Shown here: one piece after another, positions 8,386 to 18,398 of the stretch
Layout: every line of letters begins with the position of its first letter
How positions within the stretch are numbered: position 1 is the stretch's first letter
From: Asaia bogorensis
GTDB lineage: Bacteria > Pseudomonadota > Alphaproteobacteria > Acetobacterales > Acetobacteraceae
Reading direction: 5' to 3'
Assembly: GCA_945897825.1 (NCBI GenBank)
Contig: CAMDGX010000029.1
Location: forward strand, 1 to 48,901
Length of the DNA stretch: 48,901 bases
The notes under the pieces: model-generated
Databases searched by the model: none
What the model was told of the DNA's origin: nothing
What the model saw: the letters and a program-made list of their open reading frames with translations, nothing else
Translations under genes and position numbers: made by a program

Positions 8386-11300
8386 TCAGGCGACCGGCAC
8401 GGGCGCGCGGGTGGTGGCGATGGCGCGGGCGAGGGTGGCGACCAGCACCGCCTCGCGCACCGGCTTGTTCAGGACGGTCTCGCCGGGGAACAGCGTCCGG
8501 CCGGCGGGGAAGCTGCCGAGCCCGGTGACATAGACCACCGGCACGCCGCGCGCGGCTAGGCGCTCGCCGAGTGGCAGGGACAGGCCGTCGCGCAGGTTCA
8601 CGTCCATCACCGCGGCGTCCAGCCCTTCCTCGGCGCTGGCGCGCTGCGCCTCGGGGACGGTGGCCACCGGGCCGCGCACGGTGCAGCCGGCATCCTGCAG
8701 CGCGGCCTGGAGCGCGAGCGCCACCAGCGGCTCGTCCTCGACCAGCAGGATCCGTCGGCCGTAGAGCGGGGCGGCGCCGGGGTCGGGCGCGGGCTCGGCG
8801 GTGGCGGAGGGTTCGGGCGCCACGGACGCGGGGGCGGCCAGCACCGAGCCGGGCAGGTCGATCTCGCAGCGCAGCCCGCCGGGCTCCCAGTTCTGCTCGA
8901 TCGTGCCGCCGAGCTGGCCGCGCAGGGTGGCGGCGAGGAGGGAGCTGCCGAAGCCGCGCCGTGTCGGCGCCACCAGGACCGGCGGGCCGTCGCGCTCCAG
9001 CCAGCGCAGGTGCACGCGGGGCGCCTCGCCCGGCGGTCCCGGCCGCAGGGTCCATGAGACGGAGACGTGCCCGCCGGGCAGGGACAGCGCGCCGTACTTG
9101 ACGGCGTTGGTGGCCAGTTCGTGCATCACCATCGACAGCGGCTGCACCGCGGCGGCGTCGAGGCGCAGGGCCGGGCCGGAGAGCCTGGCGACGGCGGCGT
9201 GGTCATAGGCGGCGAGTTCCTCGCGCACCAGCTCGCCCAGGTCGGCGCCGGTCCAGCGGTCGCGCGAGAGCAGCGTGTGCGCGCGGGCCAGCGCGGCGAC
9301 CCGACCCTCCACGGCACTGGCGAAGGCGTGCGGGTCCTCCGCGCGGGTGAGGCGCACCACGGACTGCACCACGGCCAGGACGTTGCGGGCGCGGTGGTCG
9401 ACCTCGCGGGCCAGGAGCAACTGGCGCTCCTGTTCCTGGCGGCGCTCGGTGATGTCGAGGCAGATGCCGACCATGCGGCGGACCTGGCCGGGCGCGCCAA
9501 CCGCGGAGCCGCGCACGGCGAGCCAGCGCACCTCGCCGGTGTCGGCGCGGATGATGCGGTATTCCTCGCGGTATTCGCCGCCGCCCTCGTGCGCGGCCTG
9601 TGCGGCGCGGCGCATGCGCTCGCGGTCCTCGGGATGGATCAGGGCGATCCATTCCTCCTGCGACAGCTTCGCGTCCTCCTCGGGCGGCAGGCCGTAGAGG
9701 CGGCGGAACTCGCGGTTGACGATGCCGCTGCGGGCCTGGATGTCGACATCCCAAACGCCGATCTCGGCCGCCGCGGAGGCGAGTGCCAGGCGTTCGCGGC
9801 TCGCCGCCAGCGCCGCCTCCGCGTTTTTGCGCGAGGTGATGTCGAGGTGCGTGCCGGTGACGACCAGCGGGTGGCCCGCGGGGTCGCGCTCCACCACCCG
9901 GCCGCGATCGAGCACCCAGACCCAGGAACCGTCGCGGTGACGCAGCCGATATTCGCATTCGTATTGCGCGCTGGCGCCATCCAGGTGGGCCCGCAGCGCG
10001 GCGAGGGTCGCCGGCCGGTCGTCGGGATGCACGAGGGCGCGCCAGGCGGCGAAGCGGGCGGGCATGTCGCCTTCGGCGAGGCCCAGCAGGGCGAGCCAGC
10101 GATCGTCGTAGGCGCAATGGTCCTCCGGCACCCGCCAGTGCCAGGTGCCGAGGCCGGCGCCGTCGAGGATCACCTCCAGCCGCTGCTTCGCCTCGGCCAG
10201 CGCCGCGGTGGCGATCCGTTCCTCGGTGACGTCGCGGGCCACGCCGACGATGCCGGCAACGCGCCCGGCGGCGTCGCGCATCGGCGCCTTGGTGGTGGTG
10301 AAGATGCGGATCGCCCCGCCATGGGCGGCGTCGGCGGCCTGTTCCTCGAAGGTCTCGGCGATGCCGCGCGCCACCACCCGCGCGTCGTTGGTTTCGATGT
10401 CGCGCACCCGATCCTGGTCGCCCAGCCAGTCGCGGGCGGCACGGCCTTCCACCTCCTCGCGCGGGCGGCCCAGCACGGCGAGGGCGGCGGGGTTGGCGTA
10501 GAGGATGCGGCCCTCGGCATCCTTGGCGAACACCAGGTCGGGCGTGGATTCGCCGATGGCGGCGACGACGCTGTCGCGCTGGGCGAGGGCGGCGACGGCG
10601 CGGTTGCGCTCCTCGATCTCGCGCGTCAGGGCCGCGGTGCGCGCGCGCAGCCGCAGGGCCAGCGCGCCGAGCCCGGCCATGGCGACGAGCGCGGTGGCGC
10701 CGGCAGCCGCCGCGGCGCGCACGACCCAGTCGGGCAGGAGGTGCACGTTGGTATGCGACCAACGGTCGAGGATGGCATCGAACTCGCCGCTTGCCTTCAG
10801 CTCCATCAGCGCGCTGTCGATCTGCGCGAGCAGGGCGGTGTCGCCCTCGCGCACGGCGATGTGCCCGTGGCGGCGGGCAAAGGGGGGAAGCTCGGTGATG
10901 CCGACGATGCCCTGTTCGTGCACAAGGTGGCGGACCGCCCAGGCATTGCCGGCCAGCACGTCGACGGCGCCGCTGCGCAGCAGCACGAGCCCCTCGGCCA
11001 GGTGCTCGACCGGGGCGAGCAGGGCATCGGGGTGGCTGGCGGCCAGCAATTCGCGCGGCAGGCCGGCACGGGTGACGGCGATGCGCCAGCCGGTCAGCCG
11101 GTCCCGCGTGGCGAACTCCTCCTCCTGGTCGGCGCGGACGAAGAAGGCGAAGTTCGACGGCAGGGTGGGCTGGCTGAAGTCGTAGTGCGGTTCGCGGCCG
11201 GGGCTTCGGCCCATCAGCGTCAGCGCGTGGCCCTCGCCGGCGCGCAGCCGCGCCTGCGCCTCGGGCCAGTCCAGCAGCCGCACCTCCACCGGGCGGCCCA

Positions 11301-11556
11301 GCACGCGCCCGATGGCGTGGGCGAGGTCGACGCTGGCGCCACGCGGGGTGTCGCCGTCGAGGAACTCGTAGGGCGGCAGGTCGCGGTCACCCAGGAATAC
11401 CAGGGGCGTGAGGTCGCGCGACACGCCGGCGGGTGACGTGGCCTGCGCATGGGCAGCCGAACGGGTGCCGCCGGCCAGGAGGGGCAGCAAGCCGATCGAC
11501 TGCCATGCGGTGCGCCTGGTCAGCAAGCGGTTCGCTCTCCTCGCGGACGATTTCAC
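8386..11556 (-). CDS. Hybrid HWE sensor histidine kinase with periplasmic SBP_bac_3 sensor, three PAS domains and a receiver
   Basis: Membrane signalling protein of 1056 residues. Domain order: signal peptide (about 1-38); periplasmic solute-binding domain of the amino-acid type (about 48-270); membrane helix (about 277-303); PAS 1 (about 325-450); PAS 2 (about 460-578); PAS 3 (about 585-705); HWE-family kinase (about 712-905); alanine/proline linker; receiver (about 934-1050). The likely phospho-histidine is His721 in EVDHRARN. The N-box is HELATNAVKYGAL (812-824) and the defining W-x-E is Trp852/Glu854. The receiver keeps acidic residues Glu940/Asp941, phospho-acceptor Asp985 and Lys1031. 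It lies 122 bases downstream of the monooxygenase gene on the same strand and may sense a related metabolite. The final target regulator is not in the window. Confidence 0.9.
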   Translation of the reverse strand: MKSSARRANRLLTRRTAWQSIGLLPLLAGGTRSAAHAQATSPAGVSRDLTPLVFLGDRDLPPYEFLDGDTPRGASVDLAHAIGRVLGRPVEVRLLDWPEAQARLRAGEGHALTLMGRSPGREPHYDFSQPTLPSNFAFFVRADQEEEFATRDRLTGWRIAVTRAGLPRELLAASHPDALLAPVEHLAEGLVLLRSGAVDVLAGNAWAVRHLVHEQGIVGITELPPFARRHGHIAVREGDTALLAQIDSALMELKASGEFDAILDRWSHTNVHLLPDWVVRAAAAAGATALVAMAGLGALALRLRARTAALTREIEERNRAVAALAQRDSVVAAIGESTPDLVFAKDAEGRILYANPAALAVLGRPREEVEGRAARDWLGDQDRVRDIETNDARVVARGIAETFEEQAADAAHGGAIRIFTTTKAPMRDAAGRVAGIVGVARDVTEERIATAALAEAKQRLEVILDGAGLGTWHWRVPEDHCAYDDRWLALLGLAEGDMPARFAAWRALVHPDDRPATLAALRAHLDGASAQYECEYRLRHRDGSWVWVLDRGRVVERDPAGHPLVVTGTHLDITSRKNAEAALAASRERLALASAAAEIGVWDVDIQARSGIVNREFRRLYGLPPEEDAKLSQEEWIALIHPEDRERMRRAAQAAHEGGGEYREEYRIIRADTGEVRWLAVRGSAVGAPGQVRRMVGICLDITERRQEQERQLLLAREVDHRARNVLAVVQSVVRLTRAEDPHAFASAVEGRVAALARAHTLLSRDRWTGADLGELVREELAAYDHAAVARLSGPALRLDAAAVQPLSMVMHELATNAVKYGALSLPGGHVSVSWTLRPGPPGEAPRVHLRWLERDGPPVLVAPTRRGFGSSLLAATLRGQLGGTIEQNWEPGGLRCEIDLPGSVLAAPASVAPEPSATAEPAPDPGAAPLYGRRILLVEDEPLVALALQAALQDAGCTVRGPVATVPEAQRASAEEGLDAAVMDVNLRDGLSLPLGERLAARGVPVVYVTGLGSFPAGRTLFPGETVLNKPVREAVLVATLARAIATTRAPVPVA

Positions 11557-11678
11557 CCGCGCACATCATGGCACTCGCGCGTGCGCACCAGAAGGGGTGG
11601 CGCGCCCAGGTGCCGAAGCTGTGATCCAGGCGAGGCGGGCCGGGGCGGCGGCTGGCCTGCGGGGTGGTCGCGCTCGCG

Positions 11679-13277
11679 CTAGGCCAGCGACAGCTCGCGG
11701 AACCCGCCGGCCGCGACCTCCTCGCAGCGCTTGCGGTAGTCGGGCGCGCTGCCGCTGTAGCGGGCGATGATGCGGGTTTCCTTGCCGATGTTGCGGTTGA
11801 TGCCGGTCATCCAGGAATCGATCTCGTTGGACAGCAGGCCGTGGCCGAGCGCCTTGACGTGGTCTGTCCATTCCCGGACCGCCTCGGCGGTCGGCTCGGC
11901 GCGGGTGATGCCGCGTTGGCGCAGGAAGGCGATGAGTCGGGTGACGAATTCCACGTTGTACTCGATGCTGCGCGGCAGGTTGCCCAGCGCGGTGTGCGGC
12001 CCCATCAGCATCGCCATGTTGGGGAAGCCCTGCACCTGCACGCCGAGGAAGGTCTGGGGCCCACCCGCCCAGGTGTCGCGCAGGCGCTGGCCGTCGGAGC
12101 CGCGGAAGTCGATGCGGTCGAAGGCGCCGGTCAGGGCGTCGAAGCCGGTGGCGTAGATGATCATGTCGAAGTCTAGGGATTCGGCCGCGGTGCGGATGCC
12201 CGACGGGGTGATGAGCTCGATCGGGGTTTCCTTGATTTCGACCAGGCGCACGTTGGGCTGGTTGTAGACCTCGTAGTATTTCGTCTCCAGCGGTACCCGT
12301 CGCGTGCCGAAGCCGTGGTTGCGCGGGATCAGCTTCTCGGCGACCGCCTGGTTGTGCACGCGGCCGCGGATCTTGCGGGCGACGAAGGCGGAAAGTTCGT
12401 CGTTGGCCGCGCGGTCCATCAGGATGTCGCGGAAATTGCCGACCCAGATGCCGAAGCCGGGCTCGTTGTAGAGCTTCTCCCAGAAGGCCTCGCGCTCCTC
12501 CTTCGTCACCTCGAAGGTGCCGCGCGGGTCGGCGGTGTGGAGGAAGCCGCCGACGGTCTGCTGGCAGCGCTCGAACAGATCGGGGTAGCCGGCGCGAATG
12601 CGCGCCATCTCGGCCTTGTCGATTTTCGCGTTCAGCAGCGGGGCGCACCAGTTGGGCGTGCGCTGGAACACGGTGAGCGTCGCGGCGGTCTTGGCGACTT
12701 CCTGGATGGTCTGCACGCCGGTGGCGCCGGTGCCGATCACGGCAACGCGCTTGCCCTCGAAGCTGACTTGGTGCTTGGGCCAGGTGGCGGTGTGGTAGGC
12801 CTCGCCGTGGAAGCTTTCGGTGCCGTCGATGCGTGGCATCACCGGGGCCGAGAGCGGGCCGATCGCGGTGACGAGGAAGCGGGCGGTGAAGGTGGTGCCG
12901 TCGGTGAGCGTCAGGGTCCAGTGGCGTTGCGCGTCGTTCCAGTGGGCGCTGGCGACGCGGCTTTCGAAGCGGATGTCGCGGCGCAGGTCGAAGCGGTCGG
13001 CGACGTGGTTCAGGTAGCGCTCAGTTTCCGGCTGGGGGGCGAAATGCTCGCTCCAGTCCCATTCCTCCAGCAGTTCCTTGGACCAGGAGTAGCCGTAGGA
13101 ATAGCTTTCGGAATCGAAGCGCGCGCCGGGGTAGCGGTTCCAGTACCAGGTGCCGCCGACGCCGGTACCGGCTTCCAACACCAGCACCTTCATGCCGAGT
13201 TCGCGCAGGCGATGGAGCTGGTAGAGGCCGGACATGCCGGCGCCGATGATGATCGCCTCGTAGTCGGGTTCGGCCAT
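11679..13277 (-). CDS. Flavin-dependent monooxygenase, Baeyer-Villiger type
   Basis: Predicted FAD- and NADPH-dependent monooxygenase that inserts oxygen into a ketone to give an ester or lactone. The 532 residues contain an FAD motif GAGMSG (12-17), a second dinucleotide motif GTGATG (182-187), and between them the Baeyer-Villiger fingerprint F-x-G-xxx-H-xxx-W (Phe156, Gly158, His162, Trp166). The start at 13277 (MAEPDYEAII) is backed by GGAGG upstream; the longer open frame is an artefact. It begins 13 bases after the fused ABC ATPase gene, so it probably belongs to the same operon as the importer and tcuAB. The natural substrate is unknown; an imported cyclic or aromatic ketone is a reasonable guess. 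Confidence 0.9.
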   Translation of the reverse strand: MAEPDYEAIIIGAGMSGLYQLHRLRELGMKVLVLEAGTGVGGTWYWNRYPGARFDSESYSYGYSWSKELLEEWDWSEHFAPQPETERYLNHVADRFDLRRDIRFESRVASAHWNDAQRHWTLTLTDGTTFTARFLVTAIGPLSAPVMPRIDGTESFHGEAYHTATWPKHQVSFEGKRVAVIGTGATGVQTIQEVAKTAATLTVFQRTPNWCAPLLNAKIDKAEMARIRAGYPDLFERCQQTVGGFLHTADPRGTFEVTKEEREAFWEKLYNEPGFGIWVGNFRDILMDRAANDELSAFVARKIRGRVHNQAVAEKLIPRNHGFGTRRVPLETKYYEVYNQPNVRLVEIKETPIELITPSGIRTAAESLDFDMIIYATGFDALTGAFDRIDFRGSDGQRLRDTWAGGPQTFLGVQVQGFPNMAMLMGPHTALGNLPRSIEYNVEFVTRLIAFLRQRGITRAEPTAEAVREWTDHVKALGHGLLSNEIDSWMTGINRNIGKETRIIARYSGSAPDYRKRCEEVAAGGFRELSLA

Positions 13278-13290
13278 GACGATCCTCCAG

Positions 13291-14916
13291 TCAGGTTCCC
13301 ACCGCCGGCAGCCAGCGGCGGCCGGGGACGGCGGCGAGCAGGTCCCGGACGTAGGGGTGGCGCGGGTCGGCGAACAGTTCCGCCGTCGGGCGCAGTTCGA
13401 CGATCTCGCCACGATACATCACCGCCACGCGGTCGCACACCTGGGCGGCGACGCGCAAATCGTGGGTGATGAACAGCATCGAGAGATCGAAGCGCGCGCG
13501 CACATCGGCCAGCAGGGCGAGCACCTGGGCCTGGACCGAGACGTCGAGCGCGCTGACCGGCTCGTCGGCGACAAGGATTTCCGGCTGCATTGCCAAGGCG
13601 CGGGCGAGGCCGATGCGCTGGCGCTGGCCGCCGGAGAATTCGTGCGGGTAGCGCTCGGCGGCGCGCTCGTCGAGCCCGACCAGGGCCAGCAATTCGTGGG
13701 TGCGGCGGTCGGCCTCGGCGCGGGAGATGCCGTGGGCCAGCGGGCCGGCGGCGATGATGTCGCCCACGCGGCGGCGCGGGTTGAGCGAGGCGTAGGGGTC
13801 CTGGAACACCATCTGGATGCGCTGGCGGTAGGGGCGCAGGGCGCGGCGGCCGAGCGGGGCGATGTCGGTGCCGTGCAGGCGGATGGCGCCACCGTCGGTT
13901 TCCAGCAGGCGCACCACGCAGCGCGCGAAAGTGGACTTGCCGGAGCCGGACTCGCCGACCAGGCCGACCGTTTCGCCGCGGTGCAGGGCGAGGCTGACAT
14001 CCTTCACCGCCGCGACTTCCGTGCCGCGGCCGGGGATCCAGCTGCGCTGGCGGAAGGTCTTTCGCACCTGCTCCGCCTCCAGCACGACCGGCGCGTCGGC
14101 CGGGGGCGGGCGGGGGGCGGCCAGCAGGCGGGGCACGGCGGCGATGAGGCTTTTCGTGTAGTCGTGCTGGGGATCCTCAAGGATCTGCGCGACCGGGCCG
14201 ATCTCGACGATGCGGCCGTGCTGCATCACCGCAACGCGGTCGGCGACCTCGGCCACCACGCCGAAATCATGGGTGATCAGCAGCACGCCCATCTGCCGCT
14301 CGGCCTGGATGCGGCGGATCAGGGCGAGGATCTGCGCCTGGGTGGTGACGTCCAGCGCCGTGGTCGGCTCGTCGGCGATCAGGATGTCCGGGCCGAGGGC
14401 GAGCGCCATGGCGATCATCACCCGCTGGCGCTGTCCGCCCGACAGGCGATGCGGCCAGGACCGGCGCAGGCGCTCGGGGTCCGGCAGGCCGACGGCGAGC
14501 AGGAGTTCGGTCACGCGGGCGCGCAGGGCGGCGCGGTCCATCGGGGCGTGGTGCTGGATCACCTCGGCGATCTGCGCCTCGACGCGCATGATCGGGTGCA
14601 GCGCGGTCATCGGCTCCTGGAAGATCATGCCGAGCTTGTTGCCGCGCAGCGCGCGCAGCCGCTCCGGGCGGGCGGCCAGCAGGTCCTCGCCCTGGTAGCG
14701 GATGTGCCCGCCGGTCGCCTTCACATGCGGCTGCGGCAGCAGGCCCATGATGGCGTGCGCGGTCATCGACTTGCCGGAACCGGATTCGCCGACGATGCAC
14801 AGGATCTCGTTGCGCGCGAGGGTGAGGCTGATGCCGTCAACCGCATGCGCGCGCTCGGCACCGCCGGGCAGCGAGACGACCAGGCCCTCGACGTCGAGCA
14901 GCGCGGGCTGGTTCAT
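13291..14916 (-). CDS. ABC transporter ATP-binding protein, fused DppD-DppF type
   Basis: Double ATPase of 541 residues combining the two ATPases of a dipeptide-type importer in one chain. The first half has Walker A GESGSGKS at 43-50, signature [10 protein letters not shown] and Walker [13 protein letters not shown]. The second half repeats the set with [19 protein letters not shown] and [12 protein letters not shown]. This contrasts with the first importer of the window, whose ATPases are separate genes. The start ATG at 14916 ([10 protein letters not shown]) overlaps the upstream permease stop as ATGA, indicating coupled translation. The upstream extension of the open frame is a shadow. 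Confidence 0.93.
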   Translation of the reverse strand: MNQPALLDVEGLVVSLPGGAERAHAVDGISLTLARNEILCIVGESGSGKSMTAHAIMGLLPQPHVKATGGHIRYQGEDLLAARPERLRALRGNKLGMIFQEPMTALHPIMRVEAQIAEVIQHHAPMDRAALRARVTELLLAVGLPDPERLRRSWPHRLSGGQRQRVMIAMALALGPDILIADEPTTALDVTTQAQILALIRRIQAERQMGVLLITHDFGVVAEVADRVAVMQHGRIVEIGPVAQILEDPQHDYTKSLIAAVPRLLAAPRPPPADAPVVLEAEQVRKTFRQRSWIPGRGTEVAAVKDVSLALHRGETVGLVGESGSGKSTFARCVVRLLETDGGAIRLHGTDIAPLGRRALRPYRQRIQMVFQDPYASLNPRRRVGDIIAAGPLAHGISRAEADRRTHELLALVGLDERAAERYPHEFSGGQRQRIGLARALAMQPEILVADEPVSALDVSVQAQVLALLADVRARFDLSMLFITHDLRVAAQVCDRVAVMYRGEIVELRPTAELFADPRHPYVRDLLAAVPGRRWLPAVGT

Positions 14917-15749
14917 GCCCGGGCCTTGCGGGCGAGGCGGGGATTCATGGCGTCGGACAGGCCTTCGCCGACAAGGTTCAGGGCCAGCACCGTGAGCGCG
15001 ATGGCGACGCCGGGGAAGAAGCTGATCCACCAGGCCTGGCGGATCACGGTGCGCGAGGCGCCGATCATGTAGCCCCAGCTCATCAGGTTCGGGTCGCCCA
15101 GGCCGAGGAACGACAGCGCCGATTCCAGCAGCACGGCGGTGGCCACCATGAGCGAGGCGGAGACGATCACCGGCGACAGCGCGTTCGGCAGGATCTCGCC
15201 GAAGATGATGCGCGGGCTGGATTGGCCGAGGACGTGGGCGGCCTGGACGAATTCGCGCGAGCGCAGGGTGAGGAACTCGCCGCGCACGATGCGCGCGAGC
15301 GGCGGCCAGCTGACGATGCCGATCGCAATGACGATGGAGGTGATGCTCGGCGTGAAGATCGCCACCAGCACCACCAGCAGGATGAAGTTGGGGATGGTCT
15401 GGAAGAACTCGGTGAAGCGCATCACCACATCGTCCACCCAGCCGCCGTGGTAGCCGGCGACGGCGCCGAGGACCACACCGATCGAGAGTGCGACGGCGGT
15501 GGAGACAAGGCTCAGCAGCAGCGTCACCCGCGCGCCGTGCGCTATGCCGGCGGCCACGTCGCGGCCGAGCGTGTCGGTGCCGAGGAGAAAACCCATCTCG
15601 CCGGGCTTGCGGAAGGGCGGGCCGACGATCTCCCATGGGGTCTCGGGGAAGATCAGCGGGGCGACCAGCGCCAGCAGCACCACGCAGCCGAGCACGACGG
15701 CGCCGATCACCGCGCCCTTGTTGCGGGCGAAGCGGCGGAGGAAATCCAT
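14913..15749 (-). CDS. ABC transporter permease, DppC type
   Basis: Inner-membrane channel subunit, 278 residues. There is an N-terminal helix (about 12-34), the periplasmic LLGTDTLGRD motif typical of DppC, and about five further helices. The EAA loop falls around FVQAAHVLGQSSPRIIFGEI. The start ATG at 15749 (MDFLRRFARN) overlaps the stop of the DppB-type gene, and its own stop overlaps the ATPase start, so the three genes form a coupled chain. It presumably works with the fused ATPase and with the binding protein at 16736-18328. Confidence 0.92.
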   Translation of the reverse strand: MDFLRRFARNKGAVIGAVVLGCVVLLALVAPLIFPETPWEIVGPPFRKPGEMGFLLGTDTLGRDVAAGIAHGARVTLLLSLVSTAVALSIGVVLGAVAGYHGGWVDDVVMRFTEFFQTIPNFILLVVLVAIFTPSITSIVIAIGIVSWPPLARIVRGEFLTLRSREFVQAAHVLGQSSPRIIFGEILPNALSPVIVSASLMVATAVLLESALSFLGLGDPNLMSWGYMIGASRTVIRQAWWISFFPGVAIALTVLALNLVGEGLSDAMNPRLARKARA

Positions 15750-16729
15750 CACGTGCCCATCTCGATGCGCGGATCGACCACGGTGTAGAGAATGTCGGTC
15801 AGCAGGTTGAAGGCGATCACCAGCACCGAGGCGACGATGAAGATGCCGAGCAGCAGGTTGTAGTCGCGCACCAGCACCGCCTCGAACGCCAAGCGGCCGA
15901 TGCCGGGCCAGGCGAACACCGTCTCGATCAGGATGGAGCCGCCGACCAGGTAGCCGGCCTGAAGCCCGGCGTAGGTGACGACCGGCAGCAGCGCGTTGCG
16001 CAGGATGTAGCGGCGCTGGATGCGCCCCTCCGGCAGGCCCTTGGCGCGGCCGGTGCGGACAAAGTCGAGGTCGGCCACCTCCAGCATCGAGGCGCGGGTG
16101 AGGCGGGCGTACACCGCCATGAAGAACAGGCCGAGGGTCAGCGACGGCAGCACCAGGTGGCGGCCGACATCGAGCGCGTGGTCGAGCCCGGTGTAGCCGG
16201 AATTGATGGTGTTCATGCCGAAGGTCGGCAGCCAGCCGAGCTGGACGCTGAACAGCAGCACCAGCATCAGCCCGAGCCAGAACTGCGGCATGGCATAGAC
16301 CAGCAACGCCAGGGTGGTAATCGCCGAATCCCACCAGCTGCCGACATGGCGCGCCGCCAGCGCGCCGAGCGACACGCCGACGACAATGGCGAAAGTCAGC
16401 GCGGTGCCGGTCAGCAGGATGGTCTGCGGCAGCCGCGCCATGATGAGGTCCAGGATCGGCTGCTTCTGGCGGTAGGAGAAGCCGAGGTCGAAGCTGAGGA
16501 TGCCCTGCATGTAGATCAGCAACTGGCGCCAGACCGGCTGGTCCAGGCCGAATTCGCGGCGCAGGTCGTCGACGAATTTCGGGTCGGCCGCGCCGGCCTC
16601 ACCGGCCAGCACCAGGGCGGGGTCGCCCGGGGCCAGCCGGATCAGCAGGAAGTTCAGCACGATGATGCCGAGGATGACGAAGACGGCCTTCACCAGCCTT
16701 TGCGCGATGAAGCCGAGGCGGCCGCCCAT
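15749..16729 (-). CDS. ABC transporter permease, DppB type
   Basis: Channel subunit of 326 residues. It starts with a membrane helix (about 9-30, VFVILGIIVLNFLLIRL) and the LAPGDPA motif common to DppB proteins, followed by the FGLDQPVWRQLLIY periplasmic region, five helices and an EAA loop near GRAKGLPEGRIQRRYILRNA. The ATG at 16729 lies 6 bases after the stop of the binding-protein gene. The stop overlaps the start of the DppC-type permease. It belongs to the minus-strand operon that also carries tcuAB and the monooxygenase. Confidence 0.92.
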   Translation of the reverse strand: MGGRLGFIAQRLVKAVFVILGIIVLNFLLIRLAPGDPALVLAGEAGAADPKFVDDLRREFGLDQPVWRQLLIYMQGILSFDLGFSYRQKQPILDLIMARLPQTILLTGTALTFAIVVGVSLGALAARHVGSWWDSAITTLALLVYAMPQFWLGLMLVLLFSVQLGWLPTFGMNTINSGYTGLDHALDVGRHLVLPSLTLGLFFMAVYARLTRASMLEVADLDFVRTGRAKGLPEGRIQRRYILRNALLPVVTYAGLQAGYLVGGSILIETVFAWPGIGRLAFEAVLVRDYNLLLGIFIVASVLVIAFNLLTDILYTVVDPRIEMGT

Positions 16730-16735
16730 GGGGCG

Positions 16736-18328
16736 CTACGCCAGGTGCGCCTCGTCGAACTCGCTGTTCGGGCCGTTGGCGTCGATGTTCACGTTGCGGA
16801 ACTTCTTGTTGACCAGCACCGGGAACTCCAGCTCGGTCAGCCACACCACCGGCACCTCCTCGGTCAGGATCGCCTGGAGCTCGCTGTACATCGACTGGGC
16901 CTTCGCCGCGTCGGTCTGCTTCGGCGCCTGCTCGAACAGTTCGTCGACGCGCTTGTTCACGTAGCCCATGGTGTTGGTGAACGGCACGCCCTTGCGGATG
17001 TTGCTGCTGATGTAGGTGCGCGCCACGCCCATCGCCGGGTCCATGAACTGGCTGACGAAGTCGAAGCTGGTCTCGTAGTCCCAGTCGCCGATGCGCTTGA
17101 CCCAGCCGCCGGCGTCGTTGGATTCGAGCGTCACGTCGATGCCGACGCGGCGCAGCGCCTGCTTGACGTATTCCGCCTGGCGCACCCACACCTCGCCATA
17201 GGGCAGCACCATCATCTTGATGCGCGCGCGGATGCCGCCGCCGTCGGGCTTCAGGCCCATCTCGTCGAGCAGCACCTGCGCCATCTTGAGGTCGTAGGGG
17301 TAGCGCTTGATCGCCTTGGCGTCGTGGAAGCGCGTGGCGGTGTTGATCGGGCCGCTCGCCGGGCGGCCGAGGCCGAAGAAGATGTTCTTGACGATGAAGT
17401 CGCGGTCGATCGCGTGCATCATCGCCTGGCGGAAGCGCTTGTCGCCGAACGGCGCGGTGCGGTGGTTGATCTCGATCCAGGAGATGGGTGCGACCGTCTC
17501 GTAGCCCTTCCTGTGCAGTTCCACATGCGGCAGGGCAGCGAGGCGCTGGACGTCGAACGCCTCCACGTCGTTGCCCTGGGCGACGTCGACCTGCCCGGTC
17601 TCGATGGCAAGCGCCCGGGCGGCGGCGTCGGGGATGACGCGGTAGGTCACGCCGTCGAGGAACGGGCGGCCGGGCTTCCAGTATTCGTCGTTGCGCACCA
17701 GCGTGATGTGGCTGCCGCGCACCCATTCCTTGAACTTGAACGGGCCGGTGCCGATCGGCGTCGCGTTCTTCGGGTTCGCGCGGTAGTCGGTGCCGTCGTA
17801 GATGTGCTTGGGCATCATCGGCGCCCCGGCGGGCAGGAAGGCGTAGAGGAAGGGCTCGAACACCTCCTTCAGCTTGAACACCACTGTGGAGGCGTTCGGC
17901 GCGGTGATGCTTTCGCAGCGGTCGAAGCTGGCGCGGGCGCGCGGATGCACCTCGGGCAGGAACTTGGTGCAGCTGAACACGACGTCGTCGGCGCTGAACG
18001 GGGCGCCGTCGTGCCACTTCACGCCTTCCTGCAGGGTGAAGGTGTAGGTGAGCCCATCGGGCGACACGGTCCATGACTTCGCCAGGCTGGGCAGCGGCTT
18101 GAGGTCGAAATCGTAGCGCAGCAGGCCCTGGTAGATCTTGCCGGCGACCAGCTGCGTCGGCGCCTGCTGGTTCAGGCCGAGCACCAGCAGCGGCGGCTCG
18201 GGGTTCAGGATGGCGGTGAGCACGCCGCCGCGTTTCTGCTGGGCGCGCGCCATGCGCGGCATCCCCATCGTGCTCCCCGCCAGGAGCGCCGCCGCCGAGC
18301 CGAGAACCTGCCGCCGCGATGCCATCAT
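16736..18328 (-). CDS. ABC transporter substrate-binding protein, family 5
   Basis: Periplasmic solute receptor of 530 residues for the importer encoded immediately downstream. It opens with a twin-arginine signal (ASRRQVLGSAAALLAG, residues 3-18) and a probable cleavage after ARA. The body is SBP_bac_5, with DGLTYTFTLQEGVKWHDG near residue 90 and a typical C-terminal lobe. Two adjacent ATG codons start the frame, preceded by GGGAGGA. It lies 70 bases downstream of tcuB on the same strand, which suggests but does not prove co-transcription with tcuAB. The substrate is unknown; a polycarboxylate or its conjugate would fit the neighbours. Confidence 0.92.
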   Translation of the reverse strand: MMASRRQVLGSAAALLAGSTMGMPRMARAQQKRGGVLTAILNPEPPLLVLGLNQQAPTQLVAGKIYQGLLRYDFDLKPLPSLAKSWTVSPDGLTYTFTLQEGVKWHDGAPFSADDVVFSCTKFLPEVHPRARASFDRCESITAPNASTVVFKLKEVFEPFLYAFLPAGAPMMPKHIYDGTDYRANPKNATPIGTGPFKFKEWVRGSHITLVRNDEYWKPGRPFLDGVTYRVIPDAAARALAIETGQVDVAQGNDVEAFDVQRLAALPHVELHRKGYETVAPISWIEINHRTAPFGDKRFRQAMMHAIDRDFIVKNIFFGLGRPASGPINTATRFHDAKAIKRYPYDLKMAQVLLDEMGLKPDGGGIRARIKMMVLPYGEVWVRQAEYVKQALRRVGIDVTLESNDAGGWVKRIGDWDYETSFDFVSQFMDPAMGVARTYISSNIRKGVPFTNTMGYVNKRVDELFEQAPKQTDAAKAQSMYSELQAILTEEVPVVWLTELEFPVLVNKKFRNVNIDANGPNSEFDEAHLA

Positions 18329-18398
18329 CCATCCTCCCTGCCGTGGGCCGCGCCGGCCCCCCGGAGGGAACGCTAGGTCAGGAACGACCCGGCCGCAA

